A DNA stretch of 64,000 nucleotides from Dicyema japonicum (GCA_011109175.1 RDEW01000005.1:62001-126000); one strand, 5' to 3'. Positions 48,244 through 60,480 are shown, numbered from the stretch's first letter. Made by a program: numbers and translations. The notes: generated by a model from the letters alone, not told the origin.

Positions 48244-48705
48244 AACAATGAAACGTTATTATTATTAACCTTAGGCTAACCATTGTGAGCCCAGCACAAA
48301 CAGTCACAACTTACTAATCTAAGGAAGGATCCAAAGGAAGAACATCTGCTTGTACCGACCAAATCCATCTTCCAATGGTTCATTACAAGCTTTCCGCTTC
48401 CGAAGAGAGGTGGCGAAGTAGGTCCGCCCTCTTCCATTTCGTCGCACGTCCTATTGTCGCGGACAATACTTTATTCTTCAGCGGAATAGTTTATCATAAT
48501 GTAATCTTCATCAGAAGTTTTGGTCAGGGAGAGGTAGGAGGATCTCTTTTAACTACTGTGTCGTACCAGAAGGACTCGTCGCCTCACGGGTAGGATCTGT
48601 TTGACAAGAATTGACCTTAGCTGAAAACTCGATCTTCGAATTCGACCCACGACCTTCAGATCCGATGTCATAAGACGTTAGTTCAACCAGAAGGCCTGAA
48701 ACGTT
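48244..48705 (-). repeat. SINE-A, most complete copy, tRNA-derived head
   Basis: On the minus strand the 5' head (48705 to about 48630) reads like a tRNA: GGCCTTCTGGTTGAACTAAC (A-box region), then ATCGGATCTGAAGGTCGTGG and GGGTCGAATTC (B box). ATCTGAAGGTCGTG is the anticodon-arm/variable/T-arm run of elongator tRNA-Met-like genes. The body follows and ends at TGGTTAGCCTAAGG with TAATAATAA. Length about 460 bp. Other copies (24889, 26330, 33800, 715) are truncated. Confidence 0.85.
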
Positions 48706-48723
48706 ACTAATGGACCTATATAT

Positions 48724-49020
48724 CAGGGGTTCTCACGATTTTGGGACCAGGGGTAATAAGAATTTTTTATTTTTAATCAAACCATCAATAGGCGTTATTA
48801 AAAAATGTTAAAAGTTATGGAGCTTGAATGGCCATGCTGTTTCCTCTGACATCGAGATACGCTCTCAAAGCCATCTAGTCTCACGTAGATCCTTGGTGAC
48901 CCTTTGAAAAAATCAAATTTCCTAGTCACAGTAAAAATAAAAATAGGCGTTATATTGTTAGGTTAAATTTTTGTTATTTTCTTACGCAGACGACTCAGTC
49001 GGTTAACAGGAACAAATTGA
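48724..49020. mobile_element. hAT-like terminal end
   Basis: CAGGGGTTCTCACGATTTTG resembles hAT terminal inverted repeats (CAGNGGTTCTCAA...) and the end at 61421. No transposase is attached and the other end was not found. Confidence 0.5.
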
Positions 49021-49209
49021 TGACAGTGCTGGAAGGATTTCTCGACGAATCGAGTCTAAGATTGATCCAAATCCTTCTATCTAACACAGAGCTCCTTGTG
49101 AGAGTTGGAAAAACCTACTCAAGAAAATTTGAAACAAACATAATAATAATACGACTTAATAATTGCAACACGAAATCGATCGATGCAAGTTGCGACCGCT
49201 AATTATTTT
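49021..49209. other. Unassigned sequence
   Basis: A plus-strand frame to 49202 lacks known motifs. Confidence 0.25.
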
Positions 49210-49512
49210 TATTTATTAACCCCGAATACACCGAGAAAGAAGTTATCTAGTTTCCACTTCTACAGTAACAGAGTCCATCCGGAATCAGCATAAAAGGTAA
49301 GACGTCCATTACATACAGTTGTGAAAACCCCTCCAGTGGAGTGGGGGAGAGCAAATTTATCCTTTTTCGTGCCGGCCTGGCACTGAACGTCACCTAGACA
49401 GGTGGATCACATGACGCCACTCTAATAGGAAGAGAGAGGAGGAACAGACAAACAAGCAGAAAACTTCAACGAATTAGCCACGCAGCATCACATGGCGCCA
49501 CGCGGCTTTTAA
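49210..49512 (-). repeat. SINE-C copy
   Basis: Reverse of the full-length copy at 28616-28945: ACACCGAGAAAGAAGTTA at the 3' end, AACCCCTCCAGTGGAGTGGG, GCCGGCCTGGCACTGA, CATGGCGCCACGCGGCT at the head. Confidence 0.85.
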
Positions 49513-50339
49513 ATTCCGACCGCTAATGCCCAAGCGAGAGTTAACACCTTCTATGATTGGTTTCTGTCAACCGACTAACGATATCTGTCGACAAATCAAT
49601 ATGTACGCTTTTCACCTCAGACTGTAGGTCGTTCAAAAGAAGATCCAAAAATTTTCATTGATCTTGTCCAGATACCAGTAACTAGGTCTCCCTCAATTCT
49701 TGGATTAATGTTTGACAGGCTGTTGAATTTAAACTCCCATGCGATTGGTTAGGAAGTTCCCTCCGAGAGAAGGTTCTTTCGCACGATAATGGGAACAATG
49801 GAAGACCATAGACGTTGGATGGCTCGTTTGATTGCCGGGACTAAAATTACCTAACTGTCTTACGATTTACTGTCTTTCTTTCTCGGTGATTCCGGAGTTC
49901 TAAATAAATAAAACTCTCATCTCAGTTTAGTAAACGATCTATTTTCCTCAAATTAAAATGGGTGCTATGTGACAAACCATAGTTGTTCTAAATAAATAAA
50001 GAAAAAAATAACAGTTAACAATCAAAGAAAAATTACAGTTCTCGTCTGTATAAGGGAGCATATTCTTTGCTAGAAGGTAACAAATTTATACACAGTGATG
50101 TGTTCCAATAATAAATAGTGAAAATTGACAAAAATGTTGAGCCTTCAGGTGTATTTTTGGGGCCTCGAAGACTGAATCAAAAATGGATGTATGTCAATAG
50201 TGATGCCTTTCAATAGTATATGTTTTAAAGAAATAATGGTGGAATCAAAAATAAGGCAATGTGATTTTCATTAACGTTGATAGCTAAAAATTGAATTTTT
50301 CATTGTTTTTAAATCAAAGGCATCGAAGAAGTAAGCTAT
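49513..50339. other. Unassigned, with SINE-C 3' end
   Basis: 49865-49910 (TTTCTTTCTCGGTGATTCCG then AAATAAATAAA) is a SINE-C tail in plus orientation. The rest is not recognised. Confidence 0.4.
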
Positions 50340-50900
50340 AGTGTCAAGATAATTCCTGATCCCCCTTCCACGTGGACCAATAACACAACGGCATATGGTG
50401 TATAGGCATTTTTAATGTCGATCTTGAGGATAATAAACGGGATTTTCTTGTAGTGTTGTGCAAAAATCCCCACTGCATGAATTGCCTCCTCACAACTTCC
50501 CGGATTGTCGACCCCAACCTGGCAGCCTTGAGGATCCTTAAAAGATGTCTTCGTAAATGAGTCAAGTTCGAGATCAACTCAATTAGACTTTGATGATCCA
50601 AGGATATATTGTCTGAAGGAAAACGTTTTGTTGGACATTTAATTTGTCGGACAATGTTCGACTGGCAGTAGTCTGTTGACTCCGAACTAATAACATAGAT
50701 CTAGTACAGATGATGGCTTCACCTCCTCAAGATAGATAGAACCTCTCTTCCACTTTTTAATGGACCCAAGAGACATCGGAAATCCGAAGCGTTGAAATAA
50801 GGAAGCATTGCCTCCATAGCTTGTGAAACAAGGGAAAATGCTAATCTTGCCAATTCCACGTCGGAAAAGTAAATCCAAGAGGGTCAGTTAAACACGTGCT
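50340..50900 (-). mobile_element. LINE-F RT fragment
   Basis: Minus strand, in a second frame: GCQVGVDNPGSCEEAIHAVG and KIPFIILKIDIKNAYTPYAV match the LINE-F RT blocks QVGVGVxxGCEAAVHA and the catalytic LDISNAF. Frames shift elsewhere. Confidence 0.7.
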
Positions 50901-51296
50901 ATGTTTCGTGGGTAATCTCACTGCTAACATATTTAAAGAGACATTACCATGTCTAAGTAGCTTATAAATTTTATAAACTTAAAAGAGGATATTTCGCACA
51001 ATCAGTTTATGGCTGCGTTTTGTTGGCTTTAGCGGAGTTTTTGTTGATGTGAAGTTCTAAGAAATAAAAGGTAAATTTCGGCTCTTCATTTCTGAACTTT
51101 TTCAGGATATTTTCACGACTGTTGATCCATCAATCCTGGATTTAATCAATCCAGAAATAATTGAAAAATAATTTCAAGAATTTATTAAATTAAAAAAAAA
51201 CATTTTAAGTTATATAACCCTTAATTCTACATCTTCAACGGAAAGAGTTGTAATATTTAGTCTTATCCCAAGTATTTTGAGAATTTTGGTAGAAAC
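50901..51296. other. Intergenic downstream of TTLL5
   Basis: AT-rich, no element recognised. Confidence 0.35.
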
Positions 51297-54128
51297 TTAG
51301 CGGCGTTTGTGAAGGAATAAAATTCCTAGAGTCTCGCTTCTTTGATTATCATCTCCGTTTACACAGCCATAATATCCTAGGGAGGAATGAGAACGAGTAT
51401 TTAGTCTTTCCTTTAATCTAATTTTCGCCACAGAGTCTTAAATAGAGTAGAATTATTACGTGGAGACGCAATATAAGGATTCTTGTAAGGAATTTGACTT
51501 TCTGGTGAATTTTTGTAGTTAATATGCTGGTTGTATTTTAAGAGAATAGCTTCCAGATCCCCGTCACTGTGAGATACGATAATAAGGAGACCTGAAATAT
51601 TTCAAACACTTTATGAATTTCTGATCCGTTATTTCATTTGGGGTATTAAATCTGGTTGTTTTGAAAGTTGAGACATTTTTCGTCTCCTTCAATAATTTAA
51701 TAGTCAACATTGTCGTAAATCTCTATAAATTTGTCCAGCTGACACAAGACCACGTGGACTCTTGATGTGGTTGATTTGCAGGAGGCGTCGATCGGGATTC
51801 CCCATTTAGTAAGGTTTAACTCCAAGAACTTCATGGTGGCTTTCTAGTTTATGAATTAAAAAGTTTACAGTTTCTTTCCTAAATCTGTTTTGAACGTCAG
51901 CGTCTTGACTGAGGGATTCCACTTTCAGTCGGTCCCTTAGCCTTTTCAGGTAAGTTGAAAAGGTCATTCTGGCCTGAAAAGAGCTGAAATAAAGCATCGA
52001 TTCAACCTTATTTTTATTTTCTCGTGAAGGATCAGTTTGCAGATATTTCGAGCCTCTTCACAAAACCACGTGATAGTCGACACTTTATCATCATTTATGA
52101 CATCTACGATTCGTATAAAGACTAGCGAACTATATGGTTTAATACTTGCAGACATGTTACGAGTCGGTACAATTTTGTCAGAAATTCCAGTCTGCGGAAC
52201 GATTTTCTTAAAAATCGGTTATTTAAATTTACCGGTTTTGGCGGAATCGTGCCATTCTTTTCACTAAAGTAATTCAAAAATATCAAACCCGAACAGAAAG
52301 TCGTTCAAATCTCTGTTACTTTTGGTGGTCTGGTCTAAATAGGTCCTAAAATTAAATTTTATCCGTTTCACTTATATCTTTCCCACGTGGTTTCCGTAGG
52401 GAAAATTCTGTTCCACCCCGATTGAAGTTTTTCATTTTTGATGAATGAAGGGAACATGTTTTTTTTGGTTCTTAAAGAAGGAGCAGATTTGCATCTCTAA
52501 ATGAGTTTCCTTTAAAATTACACCTTTCCCTGTTCTCTTGAGGAAGTACGAACGGGGATCCCTTAAATATAGTAAAAACAGCGAAACCGACAAGATTCAT
52601 TAAATTGGTCACCAGAGCTGTCTTAATTTTGCAATCGAGAGGAGAGTTCCTTAAAAATAAGTCCAGTAATGACAAACGTTCCGAGAGAAGGAGACAAATT
52701 TACTTCCATAAGCCACGCCTTCAAATTCTTGTCGATTAAGATATCGAAGCCGAACATTTCTAAAATGAGGGGGAAAGCTACCAAAGCAGCTATTTTTGTT
52801 CAAATTGTGGATTTTCCGTGATAGTGCCATGTACGCTTCCCCGGAAATCAGCGTCTTTACAACAATGTCCTTGATCTGGTCCATGATGTCTTACTAAGTT
52901 ATCAGTCATTACTTGAAGTGTCAATGTTTTGTGCCCTCAAATGCCGCATTAAGGCAGTGAAAGACCATTTATTGCCGTAGTTTTCGTTGTAAGGGTCAAT
53001 ATTACTAAATTTTTATTATTTCTTAATTTTATATATTTTAATAATTAAAAAAAATATTTAAATTTTATCGTTAATACTAATAATAATAAAAATTTAAATT
53101 ACTTGACAAAGTCAGAATTCTTCTTGTTAATACTATAATTGGTCAAATGCATAAAGCTATTGCATAGAGATTTTCGGTCCTTTTCATAGGGGACAGTGGC
53201 GAACCTAAAAGTTAGACCCGTCCAACCTCGTCAGTCCGTCTTCATAGATATAGACTACTAGGGGGTCCACTGAAATTAAGGCAACGTATATCCGCAAGTC
53301 AAATTTTAAGTCTAAATTACAAAAATACTTACCATTTACAAGCAGCACATTATCGATGTACTTAGAAACAATGACTTGGGTGTGAGTTTGGATCTGTGCT
53401 GGCTAAATAGGTTAGAATAAGACTCACGTGGGTTATTAAATATATTCCACGGCCACGTGACAAATATGAAGGTTTTACTATCCATACAACTTTTTCTTTC
53501 ATTATTTCTGCTAAATTATATTATGAGACTTCACACTGGAGTTGACGGAATTCTGAGGGCAGAATATAGCTTTTGGGCAAAAAATCAAAGTTTTTGGTTC
53601 CCTTTAAGTAATTAACGCTAATAATGCCTTGGTAATTTGCATTCTTCTAATATTTGTGGCCAGTTTGTCTTTTCTAGTGATCTCGTAAGACCTAAACTCC
53701 AATTTTATACCAACCTTGGGAAGTGATTAATTTTTTGGTCTTCAGTCACCGAGGAAAACGTCTCAGAGTCTGGTTGACCGCAACTCCAGCAGATATTCCA
53801 CGAGGATCCATCAGTCTGCAAATATTAGAAAATCAAACACCTCCTCGAGTCCGTGGTTCAGCAAAATGTTTCTAACAAGCTCACAGTTCCCTTTCTCAAT
53901 CTTAAACAACACCTTATTGTACTCTAAATGACCTTAATATTATAAAACGAGCACGTGTGCGAACATCCACAATTTCCTTAGGAGAAACAAGTTCCTTAAA
54001 CCCATCGAAAAAGTACAATGTTTGCCTGCTCAAATCTTCCGTCTCCCCTCTAGGGCTCACAAAACAGAGCCCAACCTATTCGGAACGTCATCCTCAGCCA
54101 AAATCAGGAACCCATGTCCGCCATACAT
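51297..54128 (-). CDS. TTLL5: TTLL5-type tubulin polyglutamylase
   Basis: TTLL5 adds glutamate side chains to tubulin and other proteins with an ATP-grasp fold. Minus-strand exons: [93 protein letters not shown] (ATP binding), [107 protein letters not shown] then NLSPSL (metal-binding Glu and Asn), [19 protein letters not shown] and [20 protein letters not shown]5-like C-terminal domain ([30 protein letters not shown]) ends with stop TAA at 51297-51299. Introns are 18-35 nt (for example 52760-52781, 22 nt) except an AT-rich one of about 100 nt at 52990-53100. The start is tentative (ATG at 54128); the 5'-most exon has no family match. Confidence 0.92.
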
Positions 54129-54639
54129 ATCAGTGAGTTGCTTTGCGGCGGCGTAGCGATGATTATATAGAACAGAATCATTAATAACCTAGGCAACAAA
54201 GACTATTAAGCGAGTTAACCACATAAAAACAATTTAAAATTCAAAGAAAAAATCAGAGATAACTAGCAAGATTTAACTGGTGCAGGTTTGTTGTTCCTCT
54301 TAGAGTATCGTGTGTTCTTCAGCAGCCTCGTACACATCTTTGACTAAGAAAATATTATAGTACCCCTTTAGTTGTCATTTTCTTGTAAGTTTTGGGTTTC
54401 TTAATACCATTCCGATGAGCCTTCCTCTCTAAAACAAATAAGTCGTTATTGCTCACTTTGATTGTGATTTGTGCTGTTCTTTGACTTTGCCATCTACTCA
54501 GTAACCACGAGAAAAACGATTTTAAACGTGCAAATAATTAATTTAAAAAAAAATTTTAATATATGATTTTTTAATAAAAATAATTTTAATATTTCACTAG
54601 TTTCACATTCATAAATTTAATATCGGTCCAGATGGAATC
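54129..54639. other. Upstream of TTLL5
   Basis: 54129-54190 continues open on the minus strand (INDSVLYNHRYAAAKQLTD) and may be a 5' extension of TTLL5 or the end of another gene. The rest is AT-rich. Confidence 0.3.
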
Positions 54640-55150
54640 GACACCTTTATCAAACCAATTCTCCTATCAACTCTGGGACCTGGACCACCTCAAAAAAGGA
54701 ATTGGAGAGGCTAGACTCGTTTCACAGGAATCATCTAAGAAACATAATTGGAATGTCCTTGCCATCCAAGATCTTGCGGAAAGGACTGTACAGTAAGTGT
54801 GACTGTACACCATTAAGTCTCGAGATCATTAGCTCTCGTTAGAGACTTTTTGGACACGTCCTGAGATTGGACCCGATATCCCCCCCCCGAATATCGCAAT
54901 GGAAGATTACTACTTCTCCAATGTAAAACGCTTTCGAGGAAGACAGAGAACAACCCTCCCGGTCGTTTTACAAAACGATCTGAAAGCTGTAAGAAAACAT
55001 TGGCATCTGGTGACGATCTGGACTTTCTGAGGGACCTAGCTAAGAACAGAAGAGCTTAGAGCAAGCAAACTAATTCTCTTATATTTTTTGTTGCACATGC
55101 GGGCCTATAAATACTATGATTATCGTGAAAGTGGTAATAATAATAATGGA
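54640..55150 (+). mobile_element. LINE-D 3' end
   Basis: Plus-strand blocks: RNGRLLLLQCKTLSRKTENN (shifted frame), GDDLDFLRDLAKNRRA, NSLIFFVAHAGL, then ATCGTGAAAGTGGTAA and TAA repeats at 55120-55147. Contains a C run (9 bp) at 54881-54889. Confidence 0.8.
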
Positions 55151-55254
55151 TTCCCGACAAATGAAATTATCTAATATACGACCGAATTTTGGCAACTATG
55201 CCACGTGGCGGAAACTTTAGTGTGGTGTTATGTTGCTACTTGATAAAAAAATTT

Positions 55255-55530
55255 TTTTCTGTTCTTCTCTTCCTCCGTTTGGCTCCAGAGAGCTTGAATT
55301 ATTACCGTGCGTCATGTGGTTCACCATCTCTGGTGCCGCCAGATATAAGACTAAATTATATCCAAAAAGGACCATCAGTCAACAACCATCAAAAGGAGTT
55401 CCTCCAGAACGGCACATTCTTCAAGTTCGAAAATGCGAAGACTTCTGAGGGAGGCCGGATCATCTGAATTTTTAGATTATGCCTATAAATGTGGTTTTCT
55501 GGTTCAATAAATTTATATTTAAATTAAACC
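55255..55530 (+). repeat. SINE-C relative (diverged)
   Basis: GCGTCATGTGGTTCACCATC and TCTGGTGCCGCCAGATATAA correspond to the SINE-C centre and to the inverse at 60260-60290; it ends near AATAAATTTATATTTAAATT. Part of a subfamily with a distinct centre. Confidence 0.6.
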
Positions 55531-55549
55531 CGGAAGTCCAAAAGATTGA

Positions 55550-56225
55550 TCAACAAGTTCATTCTTGCACCACGTGTTTAAGAAGGGTCATCCCAACTCA
55601 ACTCACTTTACACGTCTAACAAATTTTATCATCGATGACCTACAATACAAACCTTGGCATCAAAAGTCATTAATATGCTCCATTGGCATACAGAAAGTTT
55701 TTGACTTAGTCCCAAGGGAGTCACTTACAAGGAAGATTTTTATCTCAGATATTTAAAGCAAATTGAAAATTCATTAACGGACGGAGAGGAAGTGTAATTG
55801 CACTTCCATCAAATCTGTCATTAAATTTTGCCAAATGGGTCCCACAAGGATCCCTTCTGTCATTCATTTTTTAACCTCTTCCTAAACGATATGCCATCCC
55901 ATACCAGCTACGAAACTCTGGGCAATGTCTGTACTGCATGGGGAGATACCTGTCCAATATATAAATTCCGTGATAATGTCATGTACGCTTCCCCGGTTGA
56001 ATTGGCTAAAGTCTTTCAGGCAACAGTCACTGGAAATACAAAGGTTCTTCACCTCTCCTAAAGCCAATTCCTTCGATGTACTTGTTAGAGAAGAAGCCCT
56101 ATTGATACCTCCAAATTTTCTAAAAGAAACTCGTGCATTCAGGAGGTATGTCGGATCTTGGGATGAACACCAAACAAAGGTTAGATGGCTGCTTAAGGAG
56201 ACCGAGATCACCTAATGGCCACGTA
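55550..56225 (+). mobile_element. LINE-J reverse transcriptase remnant
   Basis: Plus strand: KKGHPNSTHFTRLTNFIIDD (FRKGxST block), SIGIQKVFDLVPRESLTRKI (catalytic LDxxKAFD decayed), WVPQGSLLSFIFNLFLNDMP (PQGSxLSPxLF), then NVMYASPVELA in the YADD region, where the motif is lost. Several frameshifts. Confidence 0.8.
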
Positions 56226-56281
56226 TTTCATTCTAAACTAAACACAATAGCCTTAAGACAATAGACGAGGTAGGAAAGTGG

Positions 56282-56960
56282 TTAGTGCTGTGCTCGATAT
56301 AAATTGACGTGATAGATCAGACTCGTTAGTAAACCTTTTCCGTTTATATGTTTATTAAAAAAAATAAGACAATGGCCTAAATTTTGTTTATTCATCTTTT
56401 TGATTGAATAGAGATAATTCTTAATGTATTTAATTTCATTTCTGGGCAACCAACTGTAGTTAAGGAATAAATGTAATCGATTTACTAGAGCGAAAATTTT
56501 TTAACCTCAAAATTTAACTTTACTAACCTATAAATTGGCTCAGTGATCCAAAGGGAAAGCAAGGATCTACGTTGGAATGGATGGATTCGAGAGTAATTCG
56601 ATGGCTATTGTGAGTGGAAACATCCTGGCCTTTCAAGTTAAAACACCTATAAACTGAATTTGTTACCCTTAAAACATAAAAATCTAATTTTAATTTTTTC
56701 AGTCCTTCTAAAATCAAAATAATAGTGTCCAACAATAAACTTGAAGGCACGTGGTCAAAAAGTTTTACAATAATGAAAAATAATATAACTGAAATTCATT
56801 ATAATATTGAGGGTAAAGTTTGGTTACAATGGGTCACTTCAAGAGGTAGTTTATGGTAAATTTTTCGACAGAAATCTATGTACTCGGTTGTTTGATAAGC
56901 TGAGTAGTGTTTCAAAGGTTAATTAACTTAATTAGTTTTACAAAACTTCTAAGTTACCTC
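56282..56960 (-). CDS. Unidentified host gene, C-terminal part
   Basis: Minus-strand exon-like blocks: QTTEYIDFCRKIYHKLPLEV (about 56910), KLFDHVPSSLLLDTIILILE and GLKKLKLDFYVLR (56760-56670), a 20-nt GT-AG gap, CFNLKGQDVSTHNSHRITL and NVDPCFPFGSLSQFI (56640-56530), a GT-AG gap of about 43 nt, then HLFLNYSWLPRNEIKYIKNY and HCLIFFNKHINGKGLL ending NLYRAQH at 56282. Tiny introns and clean frames make it a real host gene, but I cannot name the family. Possible further exons lie to 57100 (FDYFDWINN, LLEILRVLGLTRGN). Confidence 0.55.
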
Positions 56961-57480
56961 TAGTCAGTCCCAGCACCCTCAAAATCTCGAGTAATTAGCT
57001 AAATATATTATTGATCCAGTCAAAATAATCGAAATGCTTTTGAGGTTACTTAATAACACTTTCCCACCAGGCTACTTGGATCTGTCGGATCTACTTGATC
57101 TGTCAAACTGCCAACGGATCAAACTATTTTTTCGGAGGTAATATTTACTTAGAAGCGAAGAATGCGTTTAAACTTTTGTAAAGATAGGGAACGGTTATCG
57201 GGAGATGCAGGGGATATTTATAAAATTCATCTTTAAGCATTCTTTAATAAATATAATGTCACAGTCCTATTTGTTGTACGCAAATTAAATTAAATGTACT
57301 TTAGGCGATAATTAGGACGACAGAATAACGAAGGCGTCACCTCTGATAATCGCCATATAGTTGTGGTTGCACGTTGTGGTCGTTGTGGTGCCAAGAAGAA
57401 AGAAAAAAAGAAAAGAAAAAGAAAGGAAAATCAGAAAAGAAAATACAGAAAAATAATCAGGCTAAGTCTGACTCTGCTCA
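56961..57480. other. Unassigned, possible 5' exons of the gene at 56282
   Basis: 56960-57110 has coding-like minus-strand patches; the rest is AT-rich. A Lys/Arg-rich plus-strand stretch at 57400-57450 is low complexity. Confidence 0.3.
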
Positions 57481-57499
57481 CTGCCCTGCTATGGATTAA

Positions 57500-60240
57500 G
57501 CTACACTCAAAGAATTACTACTTTTACCAGCGAGGTCAAAAGAGCTGTGCGAGTCTTGCGGATTTTGCAACGAGAGGAAGTACGGTTTGAATTGTACTTC
57601 TTTCAGAAGATATTTCCACCTCGAGTGTGTCCGAATGACGAAATTAGCTGCGAGATCTCTTTACAAATGGGACTGCGCGAACTGTATGGATTCCGACCCC
57701 GCTCGGTGCAGCCATCCGACTGAATTCAGTCATCCCTCTTACTTTTATTCTGGACAAATCGAACCATTTTTGTTACGCCTATCTGAGAGTCGGAAAGGAA
57801 CACGGATTCCACTGAGGATACCAAAGGCCGCTCGAATTCCGCTGCTGAATGCCTCACGTCATTAATTGATAAAGCCATCTGCACCAGATATCAGGCCTCT
57901 CGGACACGTCTACTGAGCTTTGCACATATGCCCATTGGAATTTCTGCCTCAGAGCAAGCTCACAACGGAACATTGGCCTCAAAAATCAAGAAGAATATAC
58001 TTTTGCCTTTTTGGCCACTTCAACGCAGCAAAACTCTGGAATCGAGCCTGAGCAAGTATTTCGGTGCAAACAGTTGTCTACAGAAGCTGGGAGTAAACAG
58101 GAAGATTCTAAAGTATTTTGAGAGAGGGTGAACCGAAAACTAATGAAGGGGACGTTCACGCAGCTGCAAGAGTGGTGTCTTGTGACGAAACGCTGTTTAT
58201 TGAGAAGGAAGCACCTGCTCCACCACCGAACCAGTGGAACTTACAATGCCAGAAGACCTCCCGCATTTACTCCCACGGAATTTGAAGTAGTGCGTGATAA
58301 AGTCTTTTGCATCCAGTAGCTGCGGAGGCCTCGACGGACTGCGCCCAAGCCATATAAAACTTAACCTCTGAAGCTACTGCTGAACCCGGCCGTGCTTTGT
58401 TAACGTCCATCACCTTACTGCTCACTCGAATAGTTAATGGTGATATTCCAAAATTTGCTAGAGATCCTTTTTTGTGGATATTTATTGGTATTCCGAAAAG
58501 GAGATGGAGGTGTCCGCCCAATTGCGATCGGTACATACTTTCGAAGGCTTGCTGCTAAAATCGCTGCCCGGAGAGTCTCCCACAATGTTGCTGAAGAGCT
58601 GTTCCGACTCAACTTGGGGTGGGAGTGACCGGCGGTTGCGAGGCAGCAGTCCACGCCGCGAGGAGTTACTTCAACAACAATAATTCCCAGACCCAAAGGC
58701 TAGGCCTGTAGCTTGATATATCAAATGCTTCAACACGCTGAGGAGAGACTGTATTTTGGAAACCTGTTGGAAAAGAGCTCCGGAGATTAGCCGACTTGTA
58801 CACTTATCGTATTGGACGGACTCAGCTTAGTTAATAGAAACGATATCGTTTATTCACGCACAGGCGTTCAGCAGAGAGACCCTAGGGCCTTTGCTTTTTG
58901 CAATGACAATTGACATAGTGACACGAAGCATAAACTGTGAACTTAACCTGTGGTACTTGGACGACGCTACAATAGCTGGCCCATGGGAGAACGTATATCA
59001 GGATATTTCTTCAACCATTCCAGCTCTAAACGAATTGAGTTTAAGTGTCAACGTTATGAATTCAGAACTGATCAATATTACCTGCACATTCCAAACTTTT
59101 CCACTGTTTGCCAAGAATTCAGATCCCTACATCTAGGTTTCAGCATATCTTCTTTGGACAAGGTAAACTTCCTAGGCTGCCTCTCAAAAACGACAAGTTA
59201 AAAAAATGCCTTATCAGTAAGAATAATGAAGTTGAAGCCTTCACAAAGAGAGTATCATCTTTAGATTCACATGTGTCTTACTTTTTGCTCAAAAATGTAT
59301 TTCCGTGTCGAAAATGATGTACATTTTGAGATGTTCACCATGTTTTGAACACCGGAATGCACTATTGTCGGCTGATGGGACTCTGAGATGATCAGCGAGT
59401 CAATACTGAGTGTCAAATTGGATGATCTGGCTGGACTATGTGCAAAAACCTGCGAGAAATGGGCATTGGGTTAAGATCCCACTTGAAGCCGCCCTGCCTG
59501 CCTACTTTTCATCCTTGCGAGCTGCAGTTGCTTGGCCCAAGCAGTCCTACGTGACGCAACCGGACATACCTATGAATCGGAGCTTGACAGTGTTTGCAAG
59601 CTGTGGAGTGAGTTAGACTTGGAATTCCCGTCGAACTTCGCTTGCTAGAAGAGTTGGACTCAATCGCATTTATAAGAACTCTGGAGGCCGCGAAAAAAAG
59701 CGCCAACCAAAACCGAATAGCAAGCATTAAGTCGGCCGCACATCTCGGAAATGGAGTTTGGCTCGAGGTCCTACCTTGCCCACATCTGGGGACCTTTTTT
59801 GACAAAAACAGCTTGAGGATCGGGTGGCACTGCGACTAGAACTGGACATATGCCAGAGACACAAATTCCGTTGCGGTGGAGACGTTGATACGAAAGGATT
59901 ACATCTACTCTCTTATCGACAAAGTGCTGGTCGAGCTCCGCGCCACGCAGTCCTCAATGTCATCATTTTTCGAGCCCTCAAGGCTGCGGGATTTTCGGGC
60001 CAATTGGAACTATTGGGCTTAGATAGAGGCGACGGGAAGAGCCGGATGGAATGACGTTATTCTCATACTCCCACGGAAAATCACTAGTCTGGGACGCAAC
60101 GTGTGTGGACACCTTCTCAGGAGCCAGATTGCTGACGGCGACGCACTCTCCTGGAGACGCAGCCAACCAGGCGGTGGTCAGGAAAATCCATAAGTACGAA
60201 TCCCTCGGAGGAACTCTTCTAGATGGTTGTTGACTAATAG
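57500..60240 (+). mobile_element. LINE-F, second long copy with zinc finger
   Basis: Plus strand begins with a PHD-like finger: CESCGFC-type pair, LNCTSFRRYFHLECVRM (C...H..C) and WDCANCM (57545-57690). Then come a region ending RKGTRIPLRIPKAAR, RT blocks SSCGGLDGLRPSHIK (58315), KGDGGVRPIAIG and RRLAAKIAARR (58500-58580), GVGVTGGCEAAVHAA (58620), LWYLDDATIAGPWENV (58945; catalytic YLDD), and later RIASIKSAAHLGNGVWL and EVLPCPHLGTFF (59720-59795). The nuclease-like part is RPDGMTLFSYSHGKSLVWDA (60040-60095) and the copy stops before the VPLAMETSG block. Frames shift repeatedly. Confidence 0.87.
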
Positions 60241-60254
60241 TTTTTTTCGATATA

Positions 60255-60480
60255 ATTTAGGATTATATCTGGCGCCACCAGAGACGGTGAGCCACATGAC
60301 GCACGCTAACAATTCAAGGGAAGAGGGGGAAAAGAAGAATCAAACAAATAATCTTCAATCCATGTACCACATATAACCACACCAACTTTGGCGCCATGTG
60401 GCATAGTTGCCAAAAATTCATTGGATGTTAAAATATATCTATTTATTAACCCGGATGCACCGAGAAATAAGTTAAAGTAA
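60255..60480 (-). repeat. SINE-C relative
   Basis: Reverse of the 55255 subfamily: ATATCTGGCGCCACCAGAGA, GTGAGCCACATGACGCACGC, TTTGGCGCCATGTGGCA, with the 3' end AACCCGGATGCACCGAGAAA. It sits directly after the LINE-F break. Confidence 0.7.

Noticed and set aside
54055-54190. Separate upstream gene ending just before TTLL5
   Set aside because: Considered, but a 35-nt GT-AG intron joins this exon in frame to TTLL5; evidence is too thin to call a separate gene.
54881-54889. C homopolymer as a possible regulatory or assembly artefact site
   Set aside because: It falls inside a decayed LINE-D copy; ordinary slippage explains it.
55882-56211. Minus-strand frame of 109 codons
   Set aside because: Antisense of the LINE-J reverse transcriptase fragment.
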